A DNA stretch of 64,000 nt, from NCBI GenBank assembly GCA_905331475.1, contig CAJNYU010000356.1, positions 62,001 to 126,000 on the forward strand. The letters run 5' to 3'. The translations under genes were made by a program, and so were the position numbers. The notes under the pieces were generated by a model. The model was not told the DNA's origin and made no database searches. It was given only the letters and a program-made list of their open reading frames with translations. The DNA is from Rotaria socialis. Taxonomy: Eukaryota; Rotifera; Eurotatoria; Philodinida; Philodinidae. This document shows, piece by piece, positions 38,709 through 52,691 of the stretch (position 1 is the first letter of the stretch; every line of letters starts with the position of its first letter).

Positions 38709-41700
38709 ATGGAGCAAGAACGGTAAAACAGAAACCTTATTTATTTTCTCTAAATACTAACTCTATTTTTTAAATGTTATTTTTGTATAGTCTATTTTCA
38801 TATTTGAATGATTCTGATTTACCTAATGGTTCGTGTTGAATTTTGTTTTACTAAAATTAACATTTTTCATTATCAATTGTATTTTGTTCTCTAGGACTTG
38901 AACAAAAGAATATTATTATTCAAAGAGATCATTATGGATACGGTCTAACAATTTCTAGCGATAATCCTGTTTTTGTATTAAGCGTACGAGAAGGTGGTGC
39001 TGCTCATCGAGCTGGTGTTAGTACGAATGATCAAATTATAAAAGTAAAATTATGAGAAATATTTATGATTACTATTTAGATTCATAGGAAATAAAAAACA
39101 ATTTCTTTGAGTTTTTGCTAATTGAACCTACTTTTAAAGCTCTAAATAGTACTAGATATTATTTAATTAATAGAGAGAACCATTTTTTTTATAATGAATA
39201 ATTGTCTCAGTCAGTTAGATAAACACAACTAAAATAATAATAATAATAATAATATTTTCCACTGTTTTCATATTTTTTGAATATCAATTGAATCTTTTGA
39301 TTTTTTACTGAATTATCCCCTCAAAACGAGCTAAACTTTGATTCACAACAATAAGATACAATAATCATGATTATATTCATAACCGTATTTTTTTTTGATT
39401 GTTGCACCTACGTACATTCTTATTTTTAATTTATTAATATCAACGTTAGCATGCTCGGGTGGATCTTTTTTGTTTTGGTATTATAATTAGTATACTATTT
39501 TGAATAAGAAAACTCAATTTCAACTAGATTAATTTCATGTTAGAAACATACCTCACCATTGGTCTATCGTTTTCTCTTATGATATAGTAAGAGACTTATG
39601 GAAGTGATATCCTACAGAAAACATACGATTGATTAATGACGTTCTAGACGAAAGAAAACAACGCATAGCTTTCTAGGAGATTAATTATTTTCTAGTTTCT
39701 TCTCTAGTCGTTCCGGTTGAATACTTGTAGAACATAATGCACCTGTTTTAAATAGAACAAATTGGACATATGTTATCGATTTTTCATGCATCATGTGCAT
39801 TGATTGATTTCTGTATCAAAGAAACACCAAAGGGAAAAAAAAAATATATATACATGACTGTGTCTATCTTTGAGTACGATCTACTTCTTCCAATGATAGA
39901 ATAACAGAAAAATATCAAACATGTTTTCATGAAACTAAGAACTATAACGGGAAAATTTCAGTAAGAAAGAGAAAAACAATTTTTGAATTTTTTATAAAAC
40001 ATTAGGAAAAGTGTTTTTAGGAGTACAAAAAGTATAATATAAATAAATTTCATTGATAGAAAAAAGATATTTTTCTAATTTTGAAGAACAATAAAATAAA
40101 ATTTTTTTCTTTGAAAATTTTTTCAGGTCAATGGCACGCGTGTAACGCATTGTACACATATTGATGTAGTCAATCTCATTAAATGTAAGTTTGTTTCTAT
40201 TTTTTGTTTTAATGTACACGAAAAGCAGAACACCTACCGAAATCAGGTTTTGTTTTTCTCGGAACTTATAACTTTTTATACATTAATATATGAATCAAAA
40301 ACATAGACAAATCTATACTTGATCAGTCAGTGGTCAATAGATTTTTATCTCAAATGAGTTTACAATGTGTTGATAACATCGCATTATCTTTTCCCATATG
40401 AATTGTTTATTTCTTTCTTGTTGACCTTGATTAATCAGATGTTATAAACATGATCGAAAAGATTTTACATTAATTTATTAATTATATATCTTTCATCAAG
40501 TTAATTATTCATCGAATAAATAAAGATATACTTATAATTCTTTTTCGTTAAACTGATCTATATATACGTATATATATACACACACACGCATGCGCCAACA
40601 TGTTTCAAAAGACAAAAACAAGACGATATCATATATCAAATGTTGCTTGATTTTTGAAACTGTTTACATTCTTTATCTCAATTGAGAAAAATACTGAAAT
40701 CAATTTTTGTCTCTCTCTTTCTCTCTCTCTCTGTGTGTGTGTGTACATATGCATCTATATCCATAACTCAATCCGAGGAAATTCTCTCCTTTACTATATT
40801 TGTATATGCATATATCAAATGGGCGGAGAAAGCCTTGATGGCATGTTTCTTTCTTTCTCGTTCGGCATCGTCATTACAGATAATTTCTTTTGTTACACAT
40901 ACGAACCATATAATCCAGCAATGTTTTTGTGTATTGATGATTAACAATTTACCATTTTGAAGACAAAATACTGATAAATTGTGTTGAAAAAGAAGAGCTA
41001 CACCTCGAATAGAATGATATCATCATATTGAATATTATTCCAACGTCAGATTTGATAAATTACAAAACAATCAATTCAATCATTTGTCTTTTATATGAAA
41101 AAAAACGTTTTGATTCTTTTCGAGATAATTTAAAAACAATGTCTACTTCTATACCAGTACGTATACCAGCTGGTAAGCTAGGTACACTCCGTGTAGATCG
41201 AACGGTTGATGTTTATCGGACTTCAATGATAAATAATGCAACAATATCGCATGTAAAATTATTTATTCCAAAATTACAACTGCAATGCCAATCAACAGAA
41301 ATACTAACACCATTTACTATTACAAATTCCATTGGAGAATCCAGACGTGTTAGAATAACTAGAGCAAAAAATCCAAATGATCCTTATGATGATGATCTAT
41401 CTGATATAGCTGTAATTTATTCACTTGTTCGACGGTCATCAATTCGTCGAACGTCATCACCTAGATTATCTGTTTTACCACTAACAACAAATTTTAGTAT
41501 TTATCAACCTTGTACAGCTAAAAGTTATATATTAGAACAGCCATTAAGTCCTGTCGTGTCTCATATATCAAAACAAGCACAAATAAAAACATTATCATCA
41601 AAACGTTCGACTACTTTTCTTTCTATCTCTGCGTCATCTTCTCCTCAAGTAAGCTCATCAAATCGTATTCAAAGTTCAACATCATTTACATCCAGTAATC

Positions 41701-44700
41701 GACCATCAATTACTATCAAACCTAGGCCATACTCATTTCGAAGTACAGGACGTAGTGCTCTTGAACGACAAATATCAAACATAACAGAACGTGTTACACA
41801 ATTACAAGAAACATTTTTCTCTCGTATATCAAATACTCCTAATCAACGACGAAAACGTTCATTGTCAAGTATTCATTCATCAATAAGAAATACAAATAGA
41901 AATGAATTTAACACAGCAGCAGATGTGCCTATAATTAGACCACGACCGAAATCAGAAACCTTTGATGACCGTCATCGTATTAATGCAGGTAACAAAAGTA
42001 TGTTGCGTCACCATGATAATCATATTCTAAAGTATGATCACATCCTATAAATACCTATGTCAATGATATTGTATTGACAAATAAAAATACAATTCAATAA
42101 CATAATACAATACAACAAAAGAAAAAGATGAGCAGACATGTTTTTACTGTCTCGAACATCTTCGTGTCATTGAATATATATTTTCTTCTTTGGATACCAG
42201 TTTGACATTCAAGACATTAATTTTGCTGTTTCGCTGCCAGCTTTCTGTCTATCATCGTTAGTATGTTGATGGATGTCTATGGAGAGAAAAGAAAGATTTC
42301 TTTACATTCATTAAAAACCCATCAATCTTTGTCATTAGTCTTTTTCCTCCTTTCAAGAAAAAACAATTTATGTTAAAAATGAAAAACAAATCTTTTATTT
42401 AGCTGGTTCCTATGCTCAATTAACGCTTCTTGGACAATCTAGAACTAATTCAACATCACAAACACCAAAAGTAATTCCAGTTGATTACCAAAATGGACGA
42501 GTACAATTTCGTACACAATCATCAAATCCTGAAAGACCTCATAGTATGTTTATTTCAAATACATTACAAGCAGCAGTCGATACAAAAAAGACACGAGAGA
42601 GTCATGACAAAATTTTTAAACAATTAGAGGTATTTATTTTTCGTAAAATCTTATTTCAAAGAAAAAAAAATTTCTATTCGATTTTTCTAAGATTACAAGA
42701 AAAGAACTTGATCGTCAACGATCAAAAGGTCTTAATCATAATCCAGCAAGAATTTCACAGCTTGAATCTCAAGTCAAACAATATGAACAACAATTGAACA
42801 GATTAAAACTTTATGTAGATTCTAATGATGTAAGAAAAATTCTTTTTCTCTTCATACGTAAAATATTCAAATGCGTTTTAGTTATCTACCGATCTATCAT
42901 TAAATACATATGATGATAATAATTTTATTATTCGACCAAATACATTCATTGAATCATCATCTACCAATCGATCGAATTCGGTAAGTAAAAAATAAAAATA
43001 ATAAACTCAAAAATAAATAAAACTCGAAAATAATTTCCGAAAGTCATTTCACTCCTCTACCCCACATCTATTTCTCTAGCAATCTCATGGCACTAGCGGC
43101 CACAAGAAACAGAATTCATTGCCTGAATCAGCAGTATTACAAGTAATGACAGGAAATTTACCTTCGATTCCTGGCAGTTCACCGTTACAACATATTAAAC
43201 GTAAATTGCAAACTGGAAAAACTGAGGCTTATGATCTTGTTAAGGTAAAAATATCGATTATTCGATTGTACACTATAACATTTACACACTAATCATAATT
43301 GTTTATACATACAAAATGTACAGAATTCGTTCTTGTATATTTCTATTATTGAATTGCTTTTTCTATGACACACACACATACGCATATGCATTCTATTATT
43401 TCTGCCACTAATAAATATTTCTTCTAATCATTGATATTCTTGAAATTTTATTGATAGAATTTTATTGTTACTTAGAATTGGGATTCACCGAATACTATTC
43501 CGACGGATGAAACTTTTAAATATCGTGTAAGTATTCATGATCTTTTTATCGCTCACACTACTACATTTTAGTTGAACAAATGTTAAGCTCGACTACAAAA
43601 GAGATATTAGTTAATCGAAATAATCTGACGCGAGTTTCTTTTTATCGCACAAAACGTTTCGACTTTCATAGAAGCTCGATTGGTCTTATTCAGACATACG
43701 CACGAAAGGATTATTGTATTACTAGACATAATGAATTCATGATGCATAAAAATATTTATACATAAGTAGGTTAGAAAATCAACTCCTACGCTGCCTACGA
43801 GAAACAAATTAAAGCTCGACAACTAACATTGAGAATATTAATATTACTAGTTTCATCTCCGTGGCTCTATACTGAATGTATATAATTTAGGTCAGAGTAT
43901 ATCTATATATAAAACAAGAAAAACAATCAGACGACAAAAATCAGTTCGTTTCTGTAACCAACCGCTTGAACTAACATAAAATTAGAGTTTCTAGTAGTTT
44001 TTGATAAGACTCGAAACGTTTGAAACGATTTATTTTCATGTCAATTTGACACTGATTTACGACCAATATATGGAACAAGCAAAAAGTGAAATACTCAAAT
44101 AACAATTTTATGTAAAAACTATAAATATAAAAAATGAGTCATTAGTATAGCATAACAATGGCAGAGATTGGCTTTAAAAAGCCATGGAGATTAATCCTTT
44201 CATATTTTTCTGTCCTTATTATGATTTCGTTGAGGTCAGTAAGATTTGAATCAGTCGTTTTTATTGATATTAATGAGTATCTAGGTTTATACGATGTCGA
44301 AATAGATACATCTTCTACGGAGAATCTTCTTTTATAGTTTGTTAATAGTTAATATTTTATTTTGTAGTAAATTATTATAGTCGACAGAGTTTATGAAGAT
44401 TATTTATAGTAAAGTCTTCTACTGAAACATACGAATTGTAACGAAACTCGTACAGTTTTGATAATTTCTAATGAAATTAGAAAAATAGATTTCTTCTTTC
44501 AATTGAATATCAGTGTTTTCAACAAATTCTTAACAATGATCACTATTATAGTAGAAAATTTATTTTCATTTGTTCGTTTTCAGGAATCATCTGAAATTGA
44601 TGATGATTCTTCTCAAACACTTCCATCAAATGTACAAGCAATATCATCATTTGATGATATTCAACAATCGATAAATTCATCAAATTGGATACCATTGACA

Positions 44701-47700
44701 ATTTTTCTTAATTTTCTACTTCATGATACAAACAGTGAACCAAATCATTTAGTAGGTTTATTTCTTTTTCAGTTTTCATGAATTCATTTAAAATTATTTC
44801 ATTTCATTAAATTAGTTATTTTACGTACTAACAGAAGATCTACGTTTAAGAAAATCTGATAATCGTAGTGAATTGAATCGATGGATATTTGAAATTCATT
44901 CGACATTTACCATGAATTCTAGTGTAAGTTTCTTAATTAGAAAACTGAAATCATATATCATATTATTGTTTTTAGCCTTTATGTATTGGTGTTCCTCAAT
45001 CACAAACAGATGCTATTAATCGAGGATTAGATATTCATCAGCAGGAAACAACCGAAGATATTAAAATGATTTTTAATGATGCAAAAGATTATGTAAAATC
45101 GATAATAACTGATAGACAAATAGTAGATTTTAATCAAAAACGAACTCCTAACATGAATAGTGATTTGAATTTAAAACAAAATCATTTCATTGAAGAAACA
45201 TTACGATCAACATTCGAATATCATTATAAATCATCATATGTCGATGATTGGAATAGTATGAAAAATGCTCGAAGTCTTGCATTAATATGCGCATTAGCAA
45301 CCTATTTAAAACGTTGTGATATAAGAAAATGTGGAAACATTCCATTGGAAAAGATTCCGAAATTTCTCGATAAAGAACAAAAAGGTTTACTAGCAAAATT
45401 GCAACGAACAACTATGAAAAAAGTATAAACAAAATACTGAATAAATATGACGTAGATAACAAAAAAAAAAGTAAATTTCATTGTTTTAGATAAAAGATCA
45501 TCAATTAAATGAACATCAATTTTTAAATGAAACATTATGTCAAGTATGTTTTAAACCATTATGGGGAATAAATTATCAAGGATATTTATGTGGATGTAAG
45601 AATTAATGCATTAATAAATCTAAGAAATATTATTTTTAAATTTAAGATTGCCAACAAGCATATCATCGTGAATGTGCAGTAAATAGTGAAAAATGTTCAA
45701 AAGATCGAGTAAAATTACGAAAATCTTCAAACAATCGAAATCCATCAAGTAAATCATTTCAATTTGATCTATTTGGTTTGGTTTTTGTTTTCCTACGAGA
45801 GTTTTGTTTTGACAGCTACCCCATATTATTTACTGTCAGAGTCGATTTCAGCTGATAATCTTATGCAAAACTTATTGGTCACGTCTACTTCATCACCACA
45901 ATGTCGAGGTATTATAGGATGTTCTGTTGTTGGAAGTAGTACTCTATTTATTGGACCGTGACGAATTCCAACGGTATTTTTCGCAATAGATCTCATATAT
46001 GTTTGCTATATAGAATAATGAATACTACACCAATAGTATTCGTTATTTCCGTTGTCTTTTTCTCGTCGGCTTGTTTACTCTGTGTGACTGAATCACTTTA
46101 ACATATATGTATTTATGATGTAAAAATAGCTTGACATACTGTTTTTATTAATATATTTTAGGTCCGTCTAGAGCTATAAGTATGATTGAAGGACGCGAAG
46201 GAAGTGTTCGTAAGTGTTAATTTTTATTTAAAATTGGCTTTCATATGTTTACAAATCGTTGTTTATAGCATATGATATGTCTGAAATGGCATCCAGTTTA
46301 AATGAAGGTAATGATAAGTTGTTTTTAACATACAAAAGACTGTTGACTGAAATCCTGTGTTAATGAAAGGTTTTTTTAAATGTATATTACAAATTCTGAT
46401 GTTCATGTCCAATGTTAGAAGAAAAAATGGAAGGCAGAAGTTAATTGAAAATTTTTCCGATCCAGATATCATCTTTACTTTGTAATACGTAACTATTTTC
46501 GTTGAATAGTATCCGTCGAAACATAATAGTAACAAATGCCAGCCATGTTTAGAAAGAAAGAAAATACATAAATGATTTTAACTGTCATGTATCAGTCAAG
46601 AAGAGGTCTTCTGTAGCAGCTAGCATTTTCGTTTTCATTCCATAATTTAATTAAAAATAAAAGTTAGTGTCGAATTACATTTCAAACATTATTTGCTTGA
46701 TTCAAATAACATACACTGATTTGAAACTAGAAACTTGAACTAGTTGCAGAGCTAGAAGGTGTTCGAAAGGAACTAAGCCTATCTATTAAATCTTCTTTTG
46801 GTTCCGCTACTAACTTGAATGTTGAAAGATATTTCTATAGAAGCAATGCAGGGTACGATTGGAGTGCAATTTAAGACGATCTAGCAATGATATGTCATTA
46901 TAATAACTGAACGAAGAACTAGAGGGATGTTAGATTTCTTAAGAATTACGTATTCCACCAGAAGAAATAGAATAAAGCAATCTTCCTGCATTTAATAACG
47001 AACTTTGAGAACATGTTACTCGTTGTAGATCCAACAAATGAAAGTTTATTATCAACTGAACAGAACAAATCTACCACGTAAATTACAGCTCTTGGAGTAA
47101 ATGAGAAGAAGAAGACTATTCTTTCTTTATTTGAATAGTGTCGGTCGATGTGCTAGTGATCGCCGAGCAGCACCTGAACGACCAGCTACAGCGAAAAATC
47201 GTTCAAGCAGGTATTTATATAATTATAAATCTTTCGCTTGAAAATTCTAATTCAACTTTTTCAGTGATACCGACAATAGTGATGAGGGGTATTGAACCTT
47301 TTTTTTTTTGAGTCATATATTTTGGATCCTGCCTGCATTTATTCTCATGCATGCTTCATGAACTAAGAAAAAGAGAGAAAGAGAATAAAGTGAAGTTTAT
47401 CATTGCGTCGCTGACATTTTTCTAAATCAATTAGTAATTGCTTATTTGATATACTTACTATAGAATTACATTTTTAATCTCTATATTATTTAATAGTCCA
47501 CTGATTTATGCTTTGTTTCTTTTTGTTTCATTAATTTTAATTGAAATAATCTGCTTTCTAGTGAAAATATGTTTAATGAATTTAAATATTTTGATTGTAT
47601 TTCTTGTTTTTATAGTAATCCACAAATGGGTGGAAACACAATTGATGAATTACTTAGTAATCAAGCTGGCAATGATACCGTTAATCAACAAGATTCAACA

Positions 47701-50700
47701 AATCAAAAGTAAGACATTAGCTTTTCATAAACAATTCACACTTATAGAAAAATATAATCACACGTTTCGATAAAAGCTCATCTGTCACGCTGGTTGTTTA
47801 CTATGGGAGTTTTGATTTCTACATGTCAGCAAAAGAGCATATTGAAAGATCTAAACCTGTCGGGAAAAAAAATCCGCCGTTCATATCTGTCACTATGCAT
47901 CATTGTAAAAATCTAGTATCTATATAGTAGTAATTTAAGGATTTAAGCTCTACTCAGGGTATACATTGTTACCTACAATCGACATGATACGTATCATTCT
48001 CAGTTCAAAAACAAACTGTTAGTGAAAGGATTTTCCTGATCAGACTGATTAACCCGTCGAAACTAATTTCATATCGATTTTTTTTAGTTAGTGCCATCTG
48101 AGTCAGCGTTAAAATAAGATCTGTTTTCTCTGTAACATTGACTTTCGAATTGTAGATGCTCGAATGAAATTTTTCCTTTAAATCATAACTACTGAACATT
48201 GATATTTTTAGAAAAGTACTCTTTATTCTTATGTGAAAATGGAAAATATTATAAAAGTTGAGTTCGAAAGTCGACATTGAATCATAACTAAAACAAAGAT
48301 TCGTTGATTCTCTCTCATATATCAACTGAGTTTTTCATTCCAAGAGTATCTAAAAGGGCTTAGTTCATAGGTACTCGATTCTACTTACACTTGAATCTAC
48401 TCATCAATCGAAAAAATTCTATTAAATTTAGTAGCAGTCCTTCTGAATCAGTAGTTCAACAAACAACGGATGATGATAGCGATCTTGAAGCTGATGTAAA
48501 TACTTTACCAAATTTAAGCGAATTTATTTCCAATGATGTTCTTCAAGTTCTCTATCAAACAAGAGAATGGAAATTTCAAACAACAATCAATGAATTGATT
48601 CATACACAACGTACGCATTTAAAAAGTTTAAAAATCATGGTTAAATGTTTTCGTGAACCTATGGAACACTTTCATGGTATTAGTCCTGTTGAACTTGATT
48701 GTATATTTCGAAATCTTGATCACCTTATTCAATTGCACAGTAAGAATGCATCAATGTTTATTTCTCTAATTGAATGAAAACAAAAAATATTTAGCTCAAT
48801 TTAAAATTGCACTTCGTCAACATCGTGAAGAAGCGAAAGATCATGTTGTTCGAAATATTGGCGATTTAGTTCTTAAATTTGTATGAAATACTTTTTTCTT
48901 TTTTCACTTAACAACAAAATCACCGAAATTTTTCTTTGTTTTGTTTTGTTATAGCTTGATGGTGAGAACGGTGAAGAGTTTGCTCGTGCTTGCGCCTATT
49001 TTATTGAAGATCAAGCGCAAGCATTAAAATTAATTAAAAAAAAGGAACAGTCACCAGAGTTTGCATCTATGATGCGAGTATGTTTTAGAGTTTTCAAAAA
49101 GAAAAACTGGGTGTTGAAATAGAATCTCTCTTTGTTTCTTTTGATAGATATGTGAAGCAAATCATTTGTGTCGTCGTTTAACATTAAAAGATTATTTACC
49201 ATCTGTAATGACACGTTTTACTAAATATAAAATGTTATTTGAAGCGATGAAAAAATTTGTTTCCGAAGATCCTATAGAATCGGAAAAATTAAATCGATGC
49301 ATTGAATGTGCTGATAATATATTGAAATGTATGAATTCAGCACGTTTAAAAAAAGAACAAGAAGCGTTGTTAAAACAAATCAAAGCAAATCTTGATATAC
49401 AAATACCTAATGATGACAAATTACGAAATCTTCAAGTAGGAAAGAAAAAAACAAGAACATTTAATCTTCTTCATATCTATTTATTTGTTTCTTAATCAGG
49501 ATTGTCTTGAAGTAGCAAACAATCGTTTAATTCATTCTGGTACATTGAAATTATTGCCTGATTCAACAAATCAAAAAACCGAATTCGAATGCTGCCTTTT
49601 CAATGATATATTTGTTTTTTTTCAAAAAATACCAATGCAATCATTGGAACAGCGTGGTATTGAAGAATCGTTTCGATACATTTTAAAAGAACATCAACGT
49701 GATGCTAATACCGGCCGTCATCAAAGATCACGTGCAGTTGTAACTCCTAATAAATACCCCAGTGGACAAAATTTCATTTTAACACCCATTATTCGACTCG
49801 AACATTTATTAATCAAGAAAAAAGCGTGCGGAGGTAATTGAAAACAGAAAAAAATTCTTTTCTGAATTATCAGATGTATGAAATCAATCGCTTTAGAGAG
49901 AGAGAGAGAAAATTGAACGTATGATTTTGATCACACCAGACTGACTAAACTAAGAAGGTTTCCCTGGTGTAGAGAGTAAAATGTTAAAGTCAATTGTGTT
50001 ATCATGATAGGATGGACAAATATGTAGAAAAGAAACACGATTGATAGCTATCTACTATTGAGATTTTCGAACACTTTGAAAGTTAGGTTAGATGATCCAT
50101 CATTTTATTGTGTAACTGTTGTCTTCTATTATAACTTGATTGAATTTTTGCATCGCGAACTCTATTGTGTTTCAACAACTTTTTATCACGATCAAGAAAA
50201 TATTAACATCAATTTTACTCTTGCTTTCATAATAGAAGATTCTACTCTCAAAATATTCATTTATTCGATACTAACAACAAAACATTTCCATTTATCGGTA
50301 GTCGTTTAACTTCATATTATATGTCCGAGTAGATCTCTTTGTTTCGCTAGAGGATACGTTGAAAATTTCCAATTCAATTCACTGATGAATAGTTATGGTG
50401 GTTTAAGAGAAACTCTTAGCGTCAGGAAGGCCTTTCTGAAAAATTCACTAGTAATCAGGTTGACTTGCAAATTGAATGTAGCTTAGAACCGTGGAAACGG
50501 TATATCCCTTGGCAAACGAAATTCGCTAAGCTCAAAAACCAAGTCGACCGGTGTTCAATTGAAAGAATTCTGCTATCCAAAACTTGTTGGTTTCTCAATT
50601 GAGTTCTTCTTTTAATTTTCATCAATAATATCTTAAATTTTTTCCATCTTCTAATTTTAGGTACTCGTTCTTTCTATGTCATTGATACAGATAAAAAACA

Positions 50701-52691
50701 ACTAATTGAAGTTGAAGCTAATTCAAAAGATGATCTTGAAAAGTATTTTATTTTTCTCTTTTCCATTACTTTTCACGTTTTTCAATTTATAGATGGTTAG
50801 AATGGATAGAAAAAGCAAAATTATTTTCAAACTCTTCAAGTGGAAAGAATTTACATGTATCGTCTTCAACAGCAACAATACAGTAAAAAGAAACTAATAA
50901 ATCATTTTGTAAACTTGACTTTATCATTTGACATAGATCAACGATAAATGACGAACAATCTAATATTGAAACAGTCGAATCCAATGACAAGACTATGTCA
51001 GAATCTATATTAAATTCAATAATGATAAATGATACAGAAATCAGACGTTTATTACATGAAAAACAAATGCTTCTATCACGCCTGGTTAACATTCCTCAAG
51101 ATACATCAATTTTTTCTACACAATCAATAAAACCAAATTCATCGTTAGAAGCAATTACATATGCAACTAGTTATCGTAAATACTTCAAATGCGAACCATT
51201 TTCTCATTTAATAATTTTGCTGTTTAGATAATGAACTAATGCAAATAATTAATCAATTATCAAATGAAATCGATAAGACTGTTGATATACAATCTATTTC
51301 AACACCTTTAATAAAACTTGGCGAGCAATTAACATCAACATTAGTAAGTAGAAAAAAATAAACAGGTTGAATTATCGCTTATATTGTTGTTTCTTTTTCT
51401 TTTTTAATTTTAGAAATTACTAAATGAAAGTTCAAAAAATGCAGATAATGAAAACGATGTATTTCAAATTAATAGTAATTCATTGAATCTACAGCCATCA
51501 AGTATATATATATATATTTAACAGCAAATAAATTGATTATTGGAATTGAACTATTCTCCTATGTTTAGTAAATACTGATTCATCGCAAAGTTATTCTGAT
51601 TTATCCATGTCATCTCGTCATTCATCTAAATCGTTTGGTTCAGTAGTAAATTCATATCAGCAGCAGCAACAACAACAACAACAACAACAGCAATCATCAA
51701 TTACTGATTTAGATGAAGTAATGAAATCGCCGCCATTGAAAAGATTACAAATTGGTGGAGAAATTCATGAACGTTATGATGAAGAAGTATTTGATGATGG
51801 TGGTGTAAGTGAAGCTGAAGAAGATGAAAATAATAGTGATGATAGTGATGATGAAGATGAAATTGAACATTTCGACGTAACCGATTGTATTATAACAGAT
51901 ATTGATAGTAATCTACGGCAAGGAGAAAAAGCTGATAATTTAGATGATAATCAAAGTGGTCAAAAGAATTCAAGTAATAATACATCAACAGAAGGTCCGG
52001 TGAAATTAGGTAATTATTACTTAAACAAAAGTTGATTTTCTTCTTAGGAAAGAAAAAAGTATTAGGATTTTGAAATCTTGTGAAGTATTTCATAGACGAA
52101 GAAATAGTCCATCGAACAAGAATAAATATGCAGCCGCTACAACCAGCGATCAATGTAACTGAATGAATCTTATTCAGCTTAGTTACATAATAATCTTTCA
52201 ACTCATAGCGATATATATGTGAGTCACGATTCTTCAGAATGCGATTGGTTTAAAAGTTGAAAATTGAAAATTTCAATTTTCAATTGAATTCAAATTTCAA
52301 GTTTGACATATATGTTTGATTGAGAGCTATGAGGACTATATTAGCTCTAACAATCTATGAATACTCTAACCACAGTTCGGGCAGTTAACTTCTTGATCCC
52401 AATATACTATTAATTTAGATTGTTTTCCTTTGCCATAGAGTGATCTGATCGATCAGCATATTTGAACTTCTATTCAAATAAACTAATATCATGTATTCTA
52501 CTGTAAAATTTAATAGTTACGAATAAGCATAGCAATATTTCATTGAGATAATTCTATGTAGATAACTTCAGATAGAGAGGTTCTTACTGAGAAAATATTA
52601 TTTTCTGTTTTGTTTAGACTTTAATAATGTGACAGTAGAAAACAATATAAAACAAAATGATGATGGATTACATGAAGCCAGTGAAGCATGA
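38709..52691 (+). CDS. PDZ-RGSL-C1-DH-PH Rho guanine nucleotide exchange factor
   Basis: I reconstruct 33 exons, all GT..AG and phase-compatible, summing to 4,611 bases (1,536 residues): 38709-38722, 38791-38828, 38895-39043, 40127-40184, 42403-42629, 42692-42829, 42882-42980, 43080-43244, 43476-43526, 44584-44751, 44816-44923, 44976-45422, 45490-45595, 45647-45748, 45816-45908, 46162-46209, 46269-46307, 46750-46852, 47139-47210, 47265-47288, 47616-47708, 48432-48739, 48795-48880, 48955-49077, 49148-49435, 49500-49833, 50661-50742, 50793-50882, 50937-51175, 51228-51343, 51414-51501, 51569-52009, 52618-52691. Domains in order: PDZ (YGYGLTISSDNPVFV to LIKSGSYAQLTLLG), coiled coil, RGS-like (NHLLFYVLTEDLR), C1 (H-x12-C-x2-C-x13-C-x2-C-x4-H-x2-C), DH (LCRRLTLKDYLPSVMTRFTK), PH ending KWLEWIEKA, then a coiled, acidic, poly-Gln tail. 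Orthologous in layout to fly RhoGEF2 and vertebrate ARHGEF11/12, which couple G12/13 to RhoA. Confidence 0.92.
40715..40745. repeat. (CT)n(GT)n microsatellite in a RhoGEF intron
   Basis: A pyrimidine (CT)n run passes into (GT)n. It sits in the large intron that holds the nested gene, a few hundred bases upstream of it. Confidence 0.8.
41139..42050 (+). CDS. Nested single-exon gene inside a RhoGEF intron
   Basis: A long open frame lies wholly within the intron that separates the two exons of the PDZ domain. The frame is open from 41028, but the ATG at 41139 (MSTSIPVRIPAGKLG) has the better context, AAACAATG, and gives 303 residues. The protein is Ser/Arg/Thr-rich. Its N-terminal 100 residues look folded (TLRVDRTVDVYRTS, ISHVKLFIPKLQLQC); the rest looks disordered, with many RRSS and SSP sites and one short helix (ALERQISNITERVTQLQE). 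AATAAA at 42080 could end its own mRNA. It cannot be part of the RhoGEF protein if the PDZ is to stay whole. I recognise no family; an alternative terminal exon of the RhoGEF gene is the main other possibility. Confidence 0.65.
   Translation: MSTSIPVRIPAGKLGTLRVDRTVDVYRTSMINNATISHVKLFIPKLQLQCQSTEILTPFTITNSIGESRRVRITRAKNPNDPYDDDLSDIAVIYSLVRRSSIRRTSSPRLSVLPLTTNFSIYQPCTAKSYILEQPLSPVVSHISKQAQIKTLSSKRSTTFLSISASSSPQVSSSNRIQSSTSFTSSNRPSITIKPRPYSFRSTGRSALERQISNITERVTQLQETFFSRISNTPNQRRKRSLSSIHSSIRNTNRNEFNTAADVPIIRPRPKSETFDDRHRINAGNKSMLRHHDNHILKYDHIL
51660..51694 (+). repeat. Coding CAG/CAA repeat (poly-Gln) in the RhoGEF
   Basis: Mixed CAG and CAA codons encode about twelve Gln in the C-terminal tail of the RhoGEF, between a Ser-rich segment and an acidic segment. 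The mixture of synonymous codons stabilises such tracts against slippage. Confidence 0.85.

Noticed and set aside
41028..41138. N-terminal extension of the nested gene from the upstream ATG
   Set aside because: The segment is AT-driven and unlike the rest, and the ATG at 41139 has the better context; kept only as an alternative.
45749..45815. Read-through of the C1 exon into the following frame
   Set aside because: A GTAAAT donor at 45749 and a GACAG acceptor at 45811-45815 remove this in phase and keep the linker composition.
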